A stretch of DNA of 64,000 nt, taken from Pseudomonas protegens. GTDB lineage: Bacteria; Pseudomonadota; Gammaproteobacteria; Pseudomonadales; Pseudomonadaceae. This document shows, piece by piece, positions 48,493-56,472 of the stretch. A program made the translations under genes and the position numbers. Where the stretch lies: the NCBI RefSeq assembly GCF_003363755.1, contig NZ_CP031396.1, positions 4,372,501 to 4,436,500 of the forward strand, written 5' to 3'. Numbering within the stretch: the stretch's first letter is position 1; the number at the start of each line of letters is the position of its first letter. The notes under the pieces are model-generated. The model made no database searches. It saw nothing but the letters and a program-made list of their open reading frames with translations, and was not told where the DNA came from.

Positions 48493-48861
48493 ATGAGCTT
48501 TGGCAAAACCACCCCTATCCTGCGGATCTTCGATGAAGCCAAGGCCCGGGAGTTTTACCTGGACTTCCTGGGGTTCAACCTCGATTGGCAGCACCGCTTC
48601 GAGGACAACTTCCCGCTGTACATGCAGGTATCCCGGGGCGATTGCGTGCTGCACCTGTCCGAGCATCACGGCGATTGCACCCCGGGCGCGGCGCTGCGGA
48701 TCGAGACTGATGAACTGGAAGCCTTCCAGCAGCAATTGCTGGCCAAGCAGTACCGTTTTTCCCATCCGCAGATCCAGGCCATGCCCTGGGGCAGCCAGGA
48801 CATGGCCATCAGCGATCCGTTCGGCAATCGGCTGGTGTTCACCAACGCCATCAGCGTCTGA
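48493..48861 (+). CDS. Glyoxalase/bleomycin-resistance-fold protein
   Basis: A 122-residue vicinal-oxygen-chelate protein. Features are the N-terminal PILRIFDEAKAREFYLDFLG and C-terminal AISDPFGNRLVF with the metal-type H and E positions, as in the bleomycin-resistance and glyoxalase I superfamily. GGGAG lies 8 nt before the ATG at 48493. It may sequester or modify a small toxic compound; no substrate can be named. It is convergent with the AraC gene 7 bp away. Confidence 0.85.
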   Translation: MSFGKTTPILRIFDEAKAREFYLDFLGFNLDWQHRFEDNFPLYMQVSRGDCVLHLSEHHGDCTPGAALRIETDELEAFQQQLLAKQYRFSHPQIQAMPWGSQDMAISDPFGNRLVFTNAISV

Positions 48862-48867
48862 GCGGGC

Positions 48868-49896
48868 TCAGGCCTTGCCGGCGCTTAGCGCGGTCTGACG
48901 AAACTGTCCCGGGGTCAACCCGGTGCGGCTCTTGAAGCTGCGGTGAAATGAACGGGATTCGGTAAAGCCCAGGCAATCGGCGATCCCCTGGATCGACAGC
49001 TCGCTGTGGCACAGATAGTGCTCGGCCAGCTCCTGGCGCAAGTCATCGAGAATCTGTTGGTAGGACGTGCCGGCCTGTTGCAGCTGGCGCTGCAGCGTGC
49101 GTTCGGACATCTGCAACTGCTCCGCCACCTGCTCCTTGCGCGGCAGACCGTCCTTGAGCAACTGGCGCAACACGTTCTGCACCTGCAACGCCAGGGGCGC
49201 ATCGGCCAACGAGGCCATCATCGCCTGGGCGTGATCCTCCAGGGTCTTGAGCAGCCGCGCATCGGCCTGGCGCAAGGGCAACTGCAGGTAGTGCAGCGGT
49301 GCCACCAGGGCCGAGCAGGCTTGCCCGAACAGCACCGGGCAGCCGAACAGGGCCTCGTACTGCGCCACCTCGGCCGACTCCGGCCGCGAATGCTCGAACC
49401 ACACCGCAGTGGGGGAGAGCTGCGAGTCGGCGATCCAGCGCGCATACAGCAGCCAGGAGGCCAGGACGTTTTCCACCAGATGCCGGCGAATGTCCGGGCG
49501 CCGATGACGACAGCTCCAGATCAACCGCACCTGATCGCCCGCCACCTCGGCCCGGCTGGTGCCCATGTCCCCCACCAGTTTTTCGAACGGCATGATGCGG
49601 CCCATGGCTTCGCCCAGGGTCGCGCAGTTCATGGTGATGTAGCCCAGCACATTCCAGGAATTGGGTTTGACGAAGCGCGCCGAATTGAGCCCGAACAGCG
49701 GATCGCCGGAGTGCTGGCAGAAGTAGTCGAGCAACCGCTCATGCACCTCCACCGGCAGGCGCAGGCTGGTGTCGTTCAACTGCGCGGCTTCAAGCCCCGC
49801 CGCCGCTAGCGCCGGCGCCGTGGCAATACCCAATTGCTCGGCATAGAGCAGATATTTGAGCAAGGGTGGGACCGAGGTAAAACCGAGGCTGGGCAT
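48868..49896 (-). CDS. AraC-family regulator (OruR/ArgR-like architecture)
   Basis: A 342-residue regulator with an N-terminal Arabinose_bd (DUF4-like) domain and a C-terminal AraC double HTH (residues about 240-335: LQMSERTLQRQLQQAGTSYQQ, then IQGIADCLGFTESRSFHRSFK). The ATG at 49896 has AGGA 8 nt upstream. Such regulators, for example OruR, control amino acid or lipid catabolism. No obvious target is adjacent; the convergent glyoxalase-fold gene is the nearest neighbour. Confidence 0.9.
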   Translation of the reverse strand: MPSLGFTSVPPLLKYLLYAEQLGIATAPALAAAGLEAAQLNDTSLRLPVEVHERLLDYFCQHSGDPLFGLNSARFVKPNSWNVLGYITMNCATLGEAMGRIMPFEKLVGDMGTSRAEVAGDQVRLIWSCRHRRPDIRRHLVENVLASWLLYARWIADSQLSPTAVWFEHSRPESAEVAQYEALFGCPVLFGQACSALVAPLHYLQLPLRQADARLLKTLEDHAQAMMASLADAPLALQVQNVLRQLLKDGLPRKEQVAEQLQMSERTLQRQLQQAGTSYQQILDDLRQELAEHYLCHSELSIQGIADCLGFTESRSFHRSFKSRTGLTPGQFRQTALSAGKA

Positions 49897-49998
49897 CGAG
49901 ATATTCCTGGTGACAGATCCTTCGGACAGCAGGACGCAGACCGGGAAAGGTAAGGGCAAACCCCAAGTGCTGTAAATGGCCGGCGCCCCCGCTTCTTT

Positions 49999-50099
49999 TA
50001 GCCGCTGCCGCAGGCTGCGAACGGCCCCGAAGGGGACGCCGCCCTTGAGGGCCTCTGAAGGCCCTGCGGGCCTTGTCGCAGCCTGCGGCAGCGGCTACA
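49999..50099 (+). repeat. REPIN of the GCCGCTGCCGCAGG family
   Basis: Left arm TAGCCGCTGCCGCAGGCTGC and right arm GCAGCCTGCGGCAGCGGCTA, inverted, with CGGCCCCGAAGGGGACGCCG beside the left arm. It is nearly identical to the copy at 50847, so the two copies bracket the DUF3077 gene. Confidence 0.9.
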
Positions 50100-50250
50100 G
50101 GGATGCGATAAAGTTTGCCTCTGATGGCGGATTTTCGCTTTGATTTGTAGGGCATTTCCGCGAGAATCCACCCGTTACATTTCAACTGTTTGCATGGCTT
50201 GTGCCTATCGAATGTCCAGGGCTAGTCTTCGGCCGTCGCTGCATTTCAGC

Positions 50251-50452
50251 GATCGGGTTTGGTAGCCCGCATCACTTCAGGCACAAGCACCGCTGACTTT
50301 CGACAGGCCTTAATCTGTCGACGTGTTATGGCGGCTGTGCGCAGGGCACCTCGTGTGCGCTGGGTTTCCTGGAGTCCCGGTCTACCAACCTGCGTATGGC
50401 CGCCACCTTGATCGTTTGGTAGCGATGCGTGGCGGTTCAACTTCTCCAGGAG
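50251..50452 (+). ncRNA. Structured 5' leader of the DUF3077 gene (candidate cis-regulatory RNA)
   Basis: Several hairpins follow each other: CGGG-loop-CCCG around 50254-50268, CGACAG/CTGTCG (50301-50320, perfect 6 bp), and a long outer helix in which GGCGGC (50330) pairs with GCCGCC (50399) and CGCAGG (50340) with CCTGCG (50389). TCCTGG (50367-50372) inside the junction can pair with CCAGGA of the ribosome-binding site (50446-50451). The pairings are seen; a regulatory role is inference. No gene is visible from 50100 to 50459. Confidence 0.5.
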
Positions 50453-50459
50453 TTTTGCC

Positions 50460-50897
50460 GTGAAGAAAATCGTTCCCGATCCACCCGTTCTGCAACCCAG
50501 TCGTGAGTTGATCACTGCGCTGGAAGAACCCAACAAGACCTTGCTACAGGCGCTGCAAAACACCGCGCTTTCGCCCCCTTTGCATGAGCACTTCACTGCC
50601 ACTGGCAGCACCCGCTTTGGTTGCCGGGATGGCGAGGGCCGTCCGCTGTTTGCGGTATGCGAAGGGGTCAATGCCGAAGAGGCGCTGCTGCACGTTTCAT
50701 TGCTGCTCAAGTGCGCGGAAGAGACGGCCGACGAAATCACCAGTGCCAGCGGCATCGAGCGTGGGCTGATCTGGTCGATGATTCATTCGGTGGAGATGGC
50801 GCGGGCGGTGGTGGATGCGCTGCTCGACGGTGCCGAACAACCCTCTGTAGCCGCTGCCGCAGGCTGCGAACGGCCCCGAAGGGGACGCCGCTCTTGA
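50460..50897 (+). CDS. DUF3077 protein with REP-encoded C-terminus
   Basis: A 145-residue small cytoplasmic protein of the Pseudomonas DUF3077 family (function unknown). It starts at GTG 50460 with AGGAG 7 nt upstream; the core contains LFAVCEGVNAEEALLHVSLLLKCAEETADE in spacing and a GIERGLIWSMIHSVEMA helix. After residue 129 the frame runs into the REPIN at 50847, so the last 17 residues (VAAAAGCERPRRGRRS) are encoded by the repeat and the stop lies inside it. The basic tail is therefore a recent addition and may differ between strains. Confidence 0.8.
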   Translation: MKKIVPDPPVLQPSRELITALEEPNKTLLQALQNTALSPPLHEHFTATGSTRFGCRDGEGRPLFAVCEGVNAEEALLHVSLLLKCAEETADEITSASGIERGLIWSMIHSVEMARAVVDALLDGAEQPSVAAAAGCERPRRGRRS

Positions 50898-50947
50898 GGG
50901 CCTAGGAAGGCCCTTCGGTCCTTGTCGCAGCCTGCGGCAGCGGCTAC
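50847..50947 (+). repeat. REPIN of the GCCGCTGCCGCAGG family overlapping a CDS end
   Basis: Left arm GTAGCCGCTGCCGCAGG and right arm GCAGCCTGCGGCAGCGGCTAC. The left half overlaps the 3' end of the DUF3077 gene. It is nearly the same as the copy at 49999. Confidence 0.9.
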
Positions 50948-50970
50948 AGGACCGAAGGGCGCGCCGCGAA

Positions 50971-52890
50971 TCAGACGCGGAAGTGGCTGACCATCATCTG
51001 CAACTGGCCGCCCAGGCGCGCCAGTTCAACACTGGAGGCGGCGGTTTCATCGCTGGCGGCGGCGGTCTGTTCGGACACGTCGCGCACGTTGATGATGCTG
51101 CGGCTGATCTCTTCGGCCACGGCGCTCTGCTGCTCGGCCGCGGCGGCGATCTGCTGGTTCATCGATTGGATGTTGGACACGGTGCGGGTGATGCTTTCCA
51201 GCGAGGCACCGGCCTTGCGGGTCAGCTCGACGCTGCTGTCGGTCAGGCTGCGGCTGTTGTTCATCACCGTGGCCACTTGCTGGGTGCCGTTCTGCAGGCC
51301 AGCCACCAGTTCCTCGATCTCTTCGGTGGACTTCTGGGTGCGCTGGGCCAGGGCCCGCACTTCGTCGGCGACCACGGCAAAACCACGACCGGCTTCACCG
51401 GCACGGGCGGCTTCGATGGCGGCGTTCAGCGCCAGCAGGTTGGTCTGTTCGGCCACGGCCTTGATCACGTCCATGACGCTGCCGATCTTGTCGCTTTCCT
51501 GTTGCAGCACGGTCATGGCGTCGGTGGAACGCACCACTTCGCTGGCCAGGCGCTCGATCTGCTCGATGGCCTGGGCCACCACTTTGTCGCCTTCGCGGGC
51601 TTCGCCGTCGGCGGCGGCTGCGGCCTGGGAAGCTTCTTCGGCATTGCGCGCGACTTCCTGCACGGTGGCAGTCATCTCGTGCATGGCGGTGGCCACCTGG
51701 TCGGTCTCGACCTTCTGGCTGTTGACCCCGGCGCTGGTTTCTTCGGTCACGGCGGACAGTTCTTCGGCGGCGCTGGCGATCTGGGTCACGCCGTCGCGGA
51801 TGCCACCGATCAGTTCGCGCAGGGTCACGCCCATGCGCACGATGCCTTGTTGCAGCACGCCCAGTTCATCGCGACGGGTGACCCGCAGGTTTTCGGTGAG
51901 ATCGCCCGAAGCGATGCGCTCGACCACGGCCAGGGTTTCCCGCAGCGGACGGGTGATCTGCCGGGTGATGATCACGGCAGCCAGTACGCCCACCAGCAGG
52001 GCCAGCAGGGTGCTGATCAATTGCAGGCTGCGGGCCTGGGCGCTTTCGATGTCGCGGCGCTCCAGCTGGATCTGGTACAGGGCGTCGCTGCGGCTGACGA
52101 TGTCGGCGCCCTGTTCGGTCATTTCCTTGCGCGCCTGCACGGCGTCGGTGAAGGCGACCTTGAAGGCCTGCAACGAACTGCGGTAGCCGCTCAGTGCGGT
52201 TTCCAGCTGTTGCAGGGCATCACGCTGGGTGCTGCTGAAATGGCTCTTGAGCTGATCCATTTCGGCAATGGCCGCGTTGAGCTGGGTGACGGCTTTCTGT
52301 TCGGTGTCCGGGTTGTTGGTGGTGACGTAGCCGCGCACTTCATAGCGCGCCAGTTGGAAGGCTTCCTTGGCCTGGGTGATGGCCTGGAACTGTTCGAAGC
52401 GCGCGTCGCTCAGGGGCAGTTGCTTGACCCAGGTGTTGATGCCATTGATCAGGTCATTGGCGCGTTCGGCGTTCTGGTTCATCGCCAGGCGCGCAGCGTC
52501 GCCGGTGCGGTAGGCATTGCGCATCTTGTTCAGCGAGTCCTGATAAGCGCTGATGGTGGCGCCCAGACCTTGCAGGAGCTTGATATTTTCCGGGCTCTGG
52601 AACGTGGCCAGGAGTTTTTTCTGCTGGGCGCTGAAATCATCCAGGGTCTTCTGCACGCCCTGGGCGGCGGTTTCGTCGCCGTTGGCCAGCATGTACTGCA
52701 GACGGGTGACCCGCAGTTTGGTCAGGCCGCTGTTGAGCTGGGTGATGTCGCTCATCCAGTTACTGCGGTCGATCAGGTTGCCCAGACTGGTCCAGCCGGT
52801 CAGTGCCAGGATGCCGGTGAGGGCCAGAACCAGGCCGAAACCCAGGCCCAGCTTAAGGTTGACGCTGATGTTGGCAAACCAACTACTCAT
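50971..52890 (-). CDS. Methyl-accepting chemotaxis protein (McpS-like)
   Basis: A 639-residue transmembrane chemoreceptor. It has a membrane helix near residues 10-32, a roughly 250-residue periplasmic all-helical sensor (length suits a bimodular HBM domain), a second helix near 285-305, HAMP, and a cytoplasmic signalling domain with the hairpin tip EAARAGEAGRGFAVVADEVR. Length and layout resemble P. putida McpS, which senses TCA-cycle acids; the ligand here is inferred only. The ATG at 52890 has GGAGG 7 nt upstream. The gene is monocistronic with a FliA-type promoter. No C-terminal CheR-binding pentapeptide is seen. Confidence 0.93.
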   Translation of the reverse strand: MSSWFANISVNLKLGLGFGLVLALTGILALTGWTSLGNLIDRSNWMSDITQLNSGLTKLRVTRLQYMLANGDETAAQGVQKTLDDFSAQQKKLLATFQSPENIKLLQGLGATISAYQDSLNKMRNAYRTGDAARLAMNQNAERANDLINGINTWVKQLPLSDARFEQFQAITQAKEAFQLARYEVRGYVTTNNPDTEQKAVTQLNAAIAEMDQLKSHFSSTQRDALQQLETALSGYRSSLQAFKVAFTDAVQARKEMTEQGADIVSRSDALYQIQLERRDIESAQARSLQLISTLLALLVGVLAAVIITRQITRPLRETLAVVERIASGDLTENLRVTRRDELGVLQQGIVRMGVTLRELIGGIRDGVTQIASAAEELSAVTEETSAGVNSQKVETDQVATAMHEMTATVQEVARNAEEASQAAAAADGEAREGDKVVAQAIEQIERLASEVVRSTDAMTVLQQESDKIGSVMDVIKAVAEQTNLLALNAAIEAARAGEAGRGFAVVADEVRALAQRTQKSTEEIEELVAGLQNGTQQVATVMNNSRSLTDSSVELTRKAGASLESITRTVSNIQSMNQQIAAAAEQQSAVAEEISRSIINVRDVSEQTAAASDETAASSVELARLGGQLQMMVSHFRV

Positions 52891-52981
52891 TGAATTCCTC
52901 CAGGAACGTAGCTCTTCTTGATCTTGAGTTGGCTGGAAGATTGTTGTTGTTGGTGACCAGCAAGGTGTTTTGTAGGGGGTG

Positions 52982-53007
52982 TATCGGCGGGATGTGCCAT
53001 AGCTGAA
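52982..53007 (-). promoter_or_regulatory. Sigma-28 (FliA) promoter of the chemoreceptor gene
   Basis: On the minus strand TTCAG (53007-53003), then 14 bp, then GCCGATA (52988-52982), a perfect -10 and near -35 match to the FliA consensus. Transcription would start about 85 nt before the ATG. It fits motility-regulated expression. Confidence 0.65.
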
Positions 53008-53180
53008 ACGATTTCGTCCGCATTGTCCCAAGACAATGTTTTCGGCGATGGACGGTTATTTTGCGGGATGAACCACCCGTGCGTTGAGCTTTTTTTCACA
53101 TTGATTTCACCGCTCCCCCACGGTGTGCGCTCTAGAGTCGGTCCGGTTGCTGCCAGCGTGCCCGGCCGCGCTCAATGGTC

Positions 53181-53225
53181 ATCCGGGTTCTGTAGCCTCG
53201 CTACGCGCTGCTCAAAACCCCGGAT
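53181..53225 (+). other. Hairpin before the histidine phosphatase gene
   Basis: ATCCGGG (53181) and CCCGGAT (53219) form an outer stem enclosing a perfect GTAGC-CTC-GCTAC hairpin, ending 23 nt before the start codon. It may be a leader structure or a repeat element; no other copy was found in this window. Nothing else is seen between 53008 and 53180. Confidence 0.4.
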
Positions 53226-53248
53226 CACTCTCATAGGGCGGCAGGACT

Positions 53249-53923
53249 GTGGCTACAAGACTCGTGCTGGCGGTGGCCAAGCGTCCGCCCTTTAGGCGTT
53301 CCCTGGTCCGTTACAAGAACGCACTGGCGCTGCTGGGCGTGGTGCTGCTGCTCCCCTTGAGTCTGTACCTGCTCAAGCCGGCGGCGGTGCCGGACCTGGC
53401 CCACGGCAACGTGGCCGGGATCAGGGCCTTGACCCGCAGTTGGGCCAAGGGCGACATGATTGTTCTGGTGCGTCACGTGGAGCGCTGCGATCGCTCCAGT
53501 GCCACCTGTCTCGGGCCCGCCGATGGCATTACCGATCGAGCGCGGGAGGTGGCGGTGAGCATTGGCGCGCAGTTCGAGCAGTTGGGCCTGGAACGCACCG
53601 ACCTCTATAACAGCCCCCTGACCCGCACCGCGCAGACGGCCGGCTATATGTTCAGCAAGGTCAGCAGTGGCGATGACTGGCTGTACAACTGCAAGAACGG
53701 CCTGCTGCGCGACGTGCTGGCGCATAAGGTCGCTGGCCGCAATCTGGTGCTGGTGACCCACAGTGAATGCATGGACCAACTGGAGCAGGAACTGAAACTG
53801 TCGACCCCGACCCTGGGTTACGGCGCCTCGCTGTTTGTGTCTACCGATACCCTCAACGGGGCGCCGAAGATGCTCGGGATGATCGAGGCCAATGACTGGC
53901 GTTCGGTAAACCTCAAGCCCTGA
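53249..53923 (+). CDS. Membrane-anchored histidine phosphatase family protein
   Basis: A 224-residue protein with one N-terminal membrane helix (residues about 25-44) and a histidine-phosphatase (phosphoglycerate mutase-like) domain exposed to the periplasm. The phosphate pocket shows LVRHVERCDR (nucleophile H76), SPLTRTAQTA, and the second histidine in LVTHSECMDQ. The usual RHGE reads RHVE here. The nearest functional relatives are Ais/PmrG-type LPS heptose phosphatases, which is a tentative comparison. The start is a GTG with AGGA unusually close, so the true start is uncertain. Confidence 0.82.
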   Translation: MATRLVLAVAKRPPFRRSLVRYKNALALLGVVLLLPLSLYLLKPAAVPDLAHGNVAGIRALTRSWAKGDMIVLVRHVERCDRSSATCLGPADGITDRAREVAVSIGAQFEQLGLERTDLYNSPLTRTAQTAGYMFSKVSSGDDWLYNCKNGLLRDVLAHKVAGRNLVLVTHSECMDQLEQELKLSTPTLGYGASLFVSTDTLNGAPKMLGMIEANDWRSVNLKP

Positions 53924-53961
53924 CGGCCCCCGGGGCCGGCCGTCGCGGCCGGTGATCAGGC

Positions 53962-54546
53962 TCAGGGGGCCAGCAGGTCCGGATCGGCGGGAGGGGGCGC
54001 CGCGGGAGCCAGCGCGCCGGGCGCAGGACCTTCATTGATCCGCTGTGGACTGATCAGATTGGTGAACTCCTCGATCAGGCGCTGGATCGCCTCCGGCGGC
54101 TCGCAGTCGCGAAACTCCATGCAGATCTGCACTTCGTCCGGGTCGCGCTCCTGGCCTTCGCGCTTGCCGCTGCCGAAGGTGACGAAAAACTTCTCGCTCT
54201 GCAGCTCGCCATTCTCCAGGTCGTGGCTGGCCTTCTGCAGTTCGGTGCCCTGCATGCGCACCGACAGGTCGACGGTCATCTTGTGCAGGGCCAGGCCCTT
54301 GGGCGAGACCAGGGCAATCAACGGGACGTTGATGATGTGCTGTTCGTTGAGGGCCACCTCGACCATCTTGGCCTTCATCGGCGTACCCAGGTCGTTGACG
54401 TTGTAGTCGAAGAACTGGTCGAACAACTTGATGTATTGCTGGGCGATCAGGTTGTGGGTCGCGGCGGCGGCCTGGTGCATGCCACGGGTGATGTGGCTCA
54501 GGTCGCTGGCGGACATGGGCTCCTTGCGACGGGAAAAAAACGCCAT
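53962..54546 (-). CDS. DUF2589 protein B
   Basis: A 194-residue soluble protein of the DUF2589 family (function unknown). It has an N-terminal helical region (SHITRGMHQAAAATHNLIAQQYIKLF), a middle beta-rich part (INVPLIALVSPKGLALHKM), and an alanine- and proline-rich tail. The segment CEPPEAIQRLIEEFTNLI matches PPEALMRVIDFLTDA of the neighbouring protein, so the two are paralogues. It is the third gene on the minus strand after the Mor-like and DUF2589 A genes, 71 bp behind the latter, probably one operon. No signal peptide or membrane helix. Confidence 0.8.
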   Translation of the reverse strand: MAFFSRRKEPMSASDLSHITRGMHQAAAATHNLIAQQYIKLFDQFFDYNVNDLGTPMKAKMVEVALNEQHIINVPLIALVSPKGLALHKMTVDLSVRMQGTELQKASHDLENGELQSEKFFVTFGSGKREGQERDPDEVQICMEFRDCEPPEAIQRLIEEFTNLISPQRINEGPAPGALAPAAPPPADPDLLAP

Positions 54547-54617
54547 GGATCATGCTCCTTGTTCGATGGCTGAAGTGCCCCGCCGTGGCGGCGGGGCGGG
54601 TGGGTCAAACGTGGTTG

Positions 54618-55274
54618 TCAGGGCTTGTCGCCGCTGTTTTGCGCCGGAGCATCGGGCATTTTCAGCGCGTTGGCGGTGGGCAGCTTGTCGGTGTCGGTGG
54701 CGGTGGCGCTCGGCAGCATCACCGGTTTGGTGGCGGCGTCGGTGAGGAAGTCGATCACCCGCATCAGGGCTTCCGGTGGGTCCTGGCGGACGATCTTGGT
54801 GCTGATGGCGTAGCGTGCCCGGGTGTCGGTCTTGCGGGTCTGCGTGGATTTGTGGCTCGCCGCACCCTTGACCGAAACACTGAACGGGCCCCAGCCCATC
54901 TTCGCCTCGAAACTGCCGGAGGCTTCAGTGGAACTGGTGTCCTCGGCCATCTGGCTGATGGTCAGCTCGAACTCGATAGAGCCTTCCTCGATGGTGATGT
55001 TGGGGTGACTGATGGCCGCCAGCAGCGGGATGCGCATCGACTTCTTCACCGTACCCTTGTAGACGCCCTGGTCATCCACCAGGGTTTCGTCGTAGTCGAA
55101 CTGCACCGATACCGCCTGGCCGTTCTGGATACACACACCCATGAGGAAGTCCGCATAGGCTTTGCTCGCGGCGACCTGCGCCTGGATCATTGCCATCAAC
55201 GGACCGGTGATCATCTTGTCCAGGGGCAGGGCGGCAATCACGCCGCCGATCAAGCCCTTGTCGATATCTGGCAT
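54618..55274 (-). CDS. DUF2589 protein A
   Basis: A 218-residue DUF2589-family protein. The N-terminal GLIGGVIAALPLDKMITGPLMAMIQAQVAASK is the recognisable core helix region of the family, followed by a beta-rich domain and a low-complexity tail. The ATG at 55274 is chosen because AAGGAG lies 7 nt upstream; a TTG two codons earlier abuts the AGGAG. It shares the fold and C-terminal PPEAL segment with DUF2589 B next to it. It follows the Mor-like gene by 81 bp. Function unknown; no catalytic motif is visible. Confidence 0.8.
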   Translation of the reverse strand: MPDIDKGLIGGVIAALPLDKMITGPLMAMIQAQVAASKAYADFLMGVCIQNGQAVSVQFDYDETLVDDQGVYKGTVKKSMRIPLLAAISHPNITIEEGSIEFELTISQMAEDTSSTEASGSFEAKMGWGPFSVSVKGAASHKSTQTRKTDTRARYAISTKIVRQDPPEALMRVIDFLTDAATKPVMLPSATATDTDKLPTANALKMPDAPAQNSGDKP

Positions 55275-55355
55275 GGTCAATCTCCTTATCGTTTATGCGC
55301 GAGTTGCGCCCTTGCACCTTAAGCAAGCCCGCGCCGCCGATTCAGCGGGAATCGA

Positions 55356-55739
55356 TTACCGGTGAGTGTTGGCTTCCAGGCGGCGGATGTTGCCGATCTG
55401 CCGCAGGCTCAGGCCGTACTTGTCCGCCAGGACGCTACGGGAGATGCCTCCCAGGCTTTCCAGCTGGATGTGCTGGTTGCGGATCTGCCGGCAGAAGTGG
55501 TCGGCCTTGGGGATCTCCAGGGCCAGTCCGGCGAAGCGTTCGATCAGGGCGTTGAGAGCATCGGGAGGCAGGATCAGCGCCAGCGAAGTGCGCTCGGCGT
55601 GCTTGGGGATGTACTTGGGACGGCCGCCGTATTCACGTGTCAGGCGGTAGGCGTTTTCCAGGCCGATGCAGTCGATGAGTGCCTGGAGTGAATGGGGTAG
55701 CTGGCGAATATCGATAAGACTGAGGTCTTTCACGTCCAT
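55356..55739 (-). CDS. Mor-like DNA-binding protein
   Basis: A 127-residue protein resembling the Mor transcription activator family of phage Mu: an N-terminal helical dimerisation part, the conserved GGRPKYIPKHAE segment, and a C-terminal HTH (SRSVLADKYGLSLRQIGNIRRLEA). An excellent AAGGAGG precedes the ATG. It is the first gene of a minus-strand operon with two DUF2589 genes and is divergent from the lysozyme gene across 168 bp, so it may control both transcripts. Mor proteins usually activate late phage genes; here no phage genes surround it. Confidence 0.82.
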   Translation of the reverse strand: MDVKDLSLIDIRQLPHSLQALIDCIGLENAYRLTREYGGRPKYIPKHAERTSLALILPPDALNALIERFAGLALEIPKADHFCRQIRNQHIQLESLGGISRSVLADKYGLSLRQIGNIRRLEANTHR

Positions 55740-55808
55740 TTGGTACCTCCTTGGAATTATGAATACAGCTGGTTCGATCCTAAGGAGGTGTGTCGTCCTC
55801 TGTTCAGT

Positions 55809-55820
55809 GGGAAATTTCCC
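55809..55820. promoter_or_regulatory. Palindrome between Mor-like and lysozyme genes
   Basis: GGGAAATTTCCC is a perfect 12-bp palindrome in an AT-richer intergenic stretch (55740-55907) between the divergent genes, followed by CTATTAAAGGGAA. A symmetric operator for the dimeric Mor-like protein is plausible; not demonstrated. Confidence 0.5.
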
Positions 55821-55907
55821 CCCTATTAAAGGGAACTATTACATTCTGATGTTGTATCGGTCGCTGGTGATGCACTGGATTTTCTTCAACTGGAGGAGGA
55901 AATATCC

Positions 55908-56465
55908 ATGTCACGCTATGCGATTGATTTCAGTTTTATCGCCGCTCTGGAAGGCGGTGCCATGACCCGCGGTTATGTGCCCGATGCGGCCAACAGCAAG
56001 AGCGGGGTCACGGTGGGCACGGGCTTCGATCTGGGGCAGCGAGGGGTGAAGGATTTGCAGGCGCTCAATCTGCCGGCAGATCTGGTGCGGCGCTTGACGC
56101 CCTACCTGGGCCTGACGGGGCTCAAGGCCAAGGCGTTTCTCGATGGCCAGCCCTTGAGCATCGGCAGTGACGAGGCCGAGCTGATCGATGAGGCGTTCAA
56201 GGCGCCCTTTGTCGATCGCCTGGCGGCGAACTACGCCAAGGCCAGCGGGGTGGATTTCGCCCAACTGCCGGCACCGATGCAGACTGTGATCGCCTCGGTG
56301 GCCTTTCAGTACGGCGACCTGGCCAGCCGCACGCCGAAGTTCTGGGCCCAGGTGGTGGCCCGCGACTGGAAGAGTGCCCTGGCCAACCTGCGCAATTTTG
56401 GCGACAGCTACGGCACTCGTCGGCGCAAAGAGGCCGATCTGCTGGGCTCGCAGATCGCTTCATGA
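55908..56465 (+). CDS. Pesticin-type lysozyme (glycoside hydrolase, T4 lysozyme-like)
   Basis: A 185-residue protein resembling the C-terminal muramidase domain of pesticin: E15 in ALEGG is the likely catalytic glutamate, and SGVTVGTGFDLGQRG (32-46) supplies the threonine/aspartate side of the active site. It would cleave the peptidoglycan glycan chain. GAGGAGG precedes the ATG. It lacks a signal peptide and there is no obvious holin or receptor-binding domain, so export or release must depend on other factors. It is divergent from the Mor-like/DUF2589 operon. The family assignment is from memory of motif pattern. Confidence 0.78.
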   Translation: MSRYAIDFSFIAALEGGAMTRGYVPDAANSKSGVTVGTGFDLGQRGVKDLQALNLPADLVRRLTPYLGLTGLKAKAFLDGQPLSIGSDEAELIDEAFKAPFVDRLAANYAKASGVDFAQLPAPMQTVIASVAFQYGDLASRTPKFWAQVVARDWKSALANLRNFGDSYGTRRRKEADLLGSQIAS

Positions 56466-56472
56466 GCCGTTG

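Noticed and set aside
50983..52893. Plus-strand reading frame of 636 residues opposite the chemoreceptor
   Set aside because: Antisense artefact; the minus strand has HAMP and the conserved MCP hairpin tip.
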